Positions 12,089 to 13,570 of a DNA stretch of 13,570 nucleotides are shown one piece after another. The DNA comes from Gemmatimonadota bacterium (GTDB lineage Bacteria; Gemmatimonadota; Gemmatimonadetes; Gemmatimonadales; Gemmatimonadaceae): contig JARIET010000045.1 in assembly GCA_031127185.1 (NCBI GenBank), positions 1 through 13,570 on the forward strand, written 5' to 3'. The notes below the pieces were generated by a model that did no database searches, was not told where the DNA came from, and saw only the letters and a list, made by a program, of their open reading frames with translations. A program made the position numbers and the translations under genes. The number at the start of each line of letters is the position of its first letter. The stretch's first letter is position 1.

Positions 12089-13570
12089 ATGGCAGATCGC
12101 CGTCAAAGCCCAATCGCTCGTGTCCTGTTCCTGTCCTTGCTGGCTGCCGTACCCGGCACGGCAGGCGCACAAGGCGGAGCTCCCAACCGTGGCGCCCCAC
12201 GACTTGATCAGCTCGTTCGTAACCTGGCGACCACCGCGCGCGTACTCGTGATCGGCGCGCACCCGGACGACGAGGACACGCAGACCATCACATGGCTCGC
12301 GCGCGGAAAGGGCGTGGAGACGGCCTACCTCTCGCTCACACGCGGCGACGGCGGCCAGAACCTTATTGGCAACGAACTCGGCGAGTCACTCGGCGCAATT
12401 CGTACCGAGGAGCTGCTCGCCGCGCGGCGCATCGACGGAGGGCGCCAGTACTTCACCCGCGCATTCGACTTTGGCTTCAGCAAGAATGCGGAAGAGACGG
12501 CCAAGCATTGGCCTCGCGACACGCTGCTGGCAGACGTAGTCACCGTAATTCGCGCATTCCGCCCGCATGTCATCTACTCCATCTGGAGCGGCACGCGCGC
12601 AGATGGGCACGGGCACCACGAGACATCAGGCCTTGTCGCGCGCGAAGCTTTCGATGCCGCGGCTGACACGTTGCGCTTTCCCGTGCGCCCGTACGGTGAG
12701 CCGTGGGCGCCCGCGAAGTTCTACAATCGCGGTACCGCCATTCGCATTCCGGTCGACACGTACGATCCCATCGTCGGCCGCACCTACGCGGATATCGCTG
12801 CCGAGAGCCGTTCGCAGCATCGGTCCCAAGGCTTTGCAGGTGTTGCGCTACGCAGCGCGGTTCCCGGTGCGGGTGGACGCGGAACTGGAGGGCGAGGCGG
12901 CTTTGGTCCGCTCGGTGGGTCCGTGATCCGTACGGCCACGCGCGCGAATGGCCACGTGGAGCCCGCGGCTGAGACGTCAATCTTCGACGGCATTGATACG
13001 AGCTTTGTGCGTTTGCTGCCCTTTGCGCCGCCACGCGTGCAGGACAACCTCGAAGGGGTCTCGATCAAGGCCGACTCGGCGTTTGAGGCGCTGGATTTTC
13101 GGCAACCGTGGCGCGTGGTGCCGATCGTTGCACGGATGACGTCGGCCATACAGCAGGTGCGCGCGCAGTCGCTTCGCTGTTCACTGAGGATTCGACTCAA
13201 CCTTGTGCGCCGGGCCGACGTGAGCACACCGCCTCGCTGCACTGCGGGGCAGCTGGATCTCGATGCCGCGCTCGACGCTCTGGAACGACGGGCCACCGCC
13301 GCGCTGCTCGCTGCAGCGGAGCTGGAGGTGGAGGCTATTGCGCCGCGCGACTTGCTCGCCTTCGGCGATTCGGTGCGGGTCACGGTCACCGCGGTGAACC
13401 ATGGTCGTCTACCAATCACTATTGCCGACTTGCGGGTCACGGGCGGCCCGCGCAGCGGGTTCAATGAAACGGTCCTCCGCCCCGACAGCGGTGCGGCCTT
13501 CACTCAGTCCGTCATCGGCTTTCCCGACACGAAGCCCTGGTGGATCGGCGGGCGAGCGGGGGGCTTCTTC
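12089..13570 (+). CDS. Exported PIG-L family deacetylase-like protein, 3' end cut by window edge
   Basis: 494 codons from ATG 12089 to the last base, still open. Residues 1-28 are a signal peptide (ADRRQSPIAR, a hydrophobic core, then GTAGAQ). The PIG-L/LmbE zinc-hydrolase domain occupies about 46-245: the metal-binding A57-H-P-D-D-E62, LSLTRGDGGQNLIGNELGESLG, and the second metal/catalytic motif D172-G-H-G-H-H177. Characterised relatives remove N-acetyl groups from GlcNAc-containing sugars such as GlcNAc-PI or mycothiol precursors; this large exported subfamily is uncharacterised. After RSQHRSQGFAG there is a Gly-rich insert (about 257-276), then a long C-terminal region, partly beta-rich near the right edge (VRVTVTAVNHG), resembling an Ig-like domain. 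Relatives I recall exceed 800 residues, so perhaps 40% is missing. There is no clear Shine-Dalgarno. It is divergent from the antitoxin gene, with a 119-base gap. Confidence 0.93.
   Translation, partial: MADRRQSPIARVLFLSLLAAVPGTAGAQGGAPNRGAPRLDQLVRNLATTARVLVIGAHPDDEDTQTITWLARGKGVETAYLSLTRGDGGQNLIGNELGESLGAIRTEELLAARRIDGGRQYFTRAFDFGFSKNAEETAKHWPRDTLLADVVTVIRAFRPHVIYSIWSGTRADGHGHHETSGLVAREAFDAAADTLRFPVRPYGEPWAPAKFYNRGTAIRIPVDTYDPIVGRTYADIAAESRSQHRSQGFAGVALRSAVPGAGGRGTGGRGGFGPLGGSVIRTATRANGHVEPAAETSIFDGIDTSFVRLLPFAPPRVQDNLEGVSIKADSAFEALDFRQPWRVVPIVARMTSAIQQVRAQSLRCSLRIRLNLVRRADVSTPPRCTAGQLDLDAALDALERRATAALLAAAELEVEAIAPRDLLAFGDSVRVTVTAVNHGRLPITIADLRVTGGPRSGFNETVLRPDSGAAFTQSVIGFPDTKPWWIGGRAGGFF

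Noticed and set aside
12784..13503. Minus-strand open frame (239 codons) opposite the PIG-L gene
   Set aside because: Ser/Arg/Thr-rich composition without recognisable motifs, antisense to a well-supported gene.

Overview
This window looks like chromosomal DNA from a GC-rich Gram-negative bacterium, most likely a member of Gemmatimonadota. That is an inference from protein style: a Gemmatimonadota-like ECF sigma factor, a large exported PIG-L protein, an outer-membrane-barrel protein ending in Phe, and a six-bladed-propeller remnant of a type common in that phylum. No rRNA, tRNA, CRISPR array or insertion sequence is visible.

Layout. 1-1233 (minus): exported serine beta-lactamase-like hydrolase, running off the left edge. 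1449-2768 (plus): exported probable outer-membrane beta-barrel protein. 2800-4236 (minus): MATE efflux transporter. 4386-7277 (plus): sucA, the E1 component of 2-oxoglutarate dehydrogenase, with no E2 or E3 gene beside it. 7308-7784 (minus): membrane-anchored DM13 protein. 7850-10642 (plus): ECF sigma factor, overlapping zinc-binding anti-sigma factor, propeller-like lipoprotein and exported spondin-domain protein. 10737-11228 (minus): remnant of a beta-propeller gene. 11227-11969 (minus): VapBC-type toxin-antitoxin pair. 12089-13570 (plus): exported PIG-L deacetylase-like protein, running off the right edge.

The most interesting part is 7.3-10.7 kb. The anti-sigma factor is soluble and has the same Cys/His spacing as the redox switch RsrA of Streptomyces. 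The three envelope-protein genes around the sigma/anti-sigma pair (DM13, lipoprotein, spondin) are each preceded by the same bipartite sequence, GGGAAC-N17-CATT, in the correct orientation. GGAAC is the classical ECF -35 core and the spacing is that of an ECF promoter. In two cases the distance from this element to the ATG is identical (8 bases after the fifth -10 base), implying near-leaderless mRNAs; the third has a leader of roughly 75 bases and a clear Shine-Dalgarno. I infer a compact, self-contained regulon in which a thiol/zinc-controlled sigma factor drives three envelope proteins, one of them a predicted electron-transfer protein.

The toxin-antitoxin pair also has an apparently leaderless promoter, with -10 and -35 boxes embedded in a cluster of CATGTA repeats and palindromes that probably form its operator. 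It abuts, and slightly overlaps, the truncated propeller gene, suggesting that the pair arrived with or after damage to that gene. The other genes look like ordinary housekeeping or envelope functions.
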